Positions 63,871 through 64,000 of a stretch of 64,000 bases of DNA are shown here, one piece after another. Under the pieces are notes generated by a model. It saw nothing but the letters and a program-made list of their open reading frames with translations. It made no database searches and was not told where the DNA came from. Within the stretch, counting starts at the first letter, position 1; each line of letters starts with the position of its first letter. The position numbers and the translations under genes were made by a program. The DNA is from Dirofilaria immitis (lineage: Eukaryota; Nematoda; Chromadorea; Rhabditida; Onchocercidae), in NCBI GenBank assembly GCA_024305405.1, contig JAKNDB010000068.1:2288501-2352500 (forward strand), given 5' to 3'.

Positions 63871-64000
63871 CTATTGTTTAATCTTGAAATTAAGCAATTA
63901 AAAATTATTCAATAATAATTGCATGAAAAAAGAAGGCAAAAAGAAGGTGAAAAAATAGAGAACGATAAAATAAATAAATAATTTTAGTAAGAAAAGTAAA

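Larger units (their letters stand above)
62696..64000. promoter_or_regulatory. Upstream region of the A-T-R gene, no other gene seen
   Basis: 1.3 kb of AT-rich DNA upstream of the A-T-R start codon. It contains a perfect palindrome and a degenerate tandem repeat. The 81-codon frame at 63498-63743 reads across that repeat and is not called. In-frame sequence continues up to 62785, so a slightly earlier A-T-R start cannot be excluded. I chose 62695 because the conserved adenylation domain begins soon after it. Confidence 0.5.

Overview
This is eukaryotic nuclear DNA, most likely from a parasitic spirurid or filarial-type nematode. The genes are small and split into many short exons with GT-AG introns. 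The non-coding DNA is very AT-rich and full of microsatellites. The gene set fits a nematode: an NAS-36/37-type molting astacin, SMA/SMAD signalling, WAH-1/AIF, BCL-7 and MDT subunits. Species is not determinable by eye. I see no bacterial, viral or organellar DNA, no rRNA or tRNA gene, and no recognisable transposase or reverse transcriptase.

Layout. 25-2774 (+): 3' part of apoptosis-inducing factor. 8440-12855 (+): BMP-type receptor-regulated SMAD. 17265-18751 (-): Mediator subunit 19. 19597-21797 (+): clamp-loader subunit RFC5, head-to-head with MED19. 22342-24565 (+): Mediator subunit 30, directly downstream of RFC5. 25719-34334 (-): secreted astacin with EGF and CUB domains. 37930-39171 (+): BCL7. 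39928-47708 (-): matrix metalloproteinase with a hemopexin domain and a probable C-terminal membrane or GPI anchor. 51984-53488 (-): classical short-chain dehydrogenase. 53646-62695 (-): a large NRPS-like adenylate-forming reductase (A-T-R architecture).

The most unusual content is the last 12 kb. The A-T-R protein is a free-standing adenylation / carrier / thioester-reductase enzyme, followed within about 160 bp on the same strand by an SDR oxidoreductase. This arrangement could activate a carboxylic or amino acid, release it as an aldehyde or alcohol, and process it further. A perfect 28-bp palindrome lies about 390 bp upstream of the A-T-R start.

Sequence quality matters for any reader. 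Of the ten genes, only MED19 and the SDR are free of single-base frameshifts. I count about 20 across the rest, nearly all one base missing from a homopolymer, and splice phases return to register once each base is allowed for. I read these as sequencing or assembly errors rather than pseudogenes, so simple ORF calls fragment these genes. CDS features below run from first to last coding base, with exons listed in the text. Boundaries were placed by hand from splice consensus and frame and may be off by a base.
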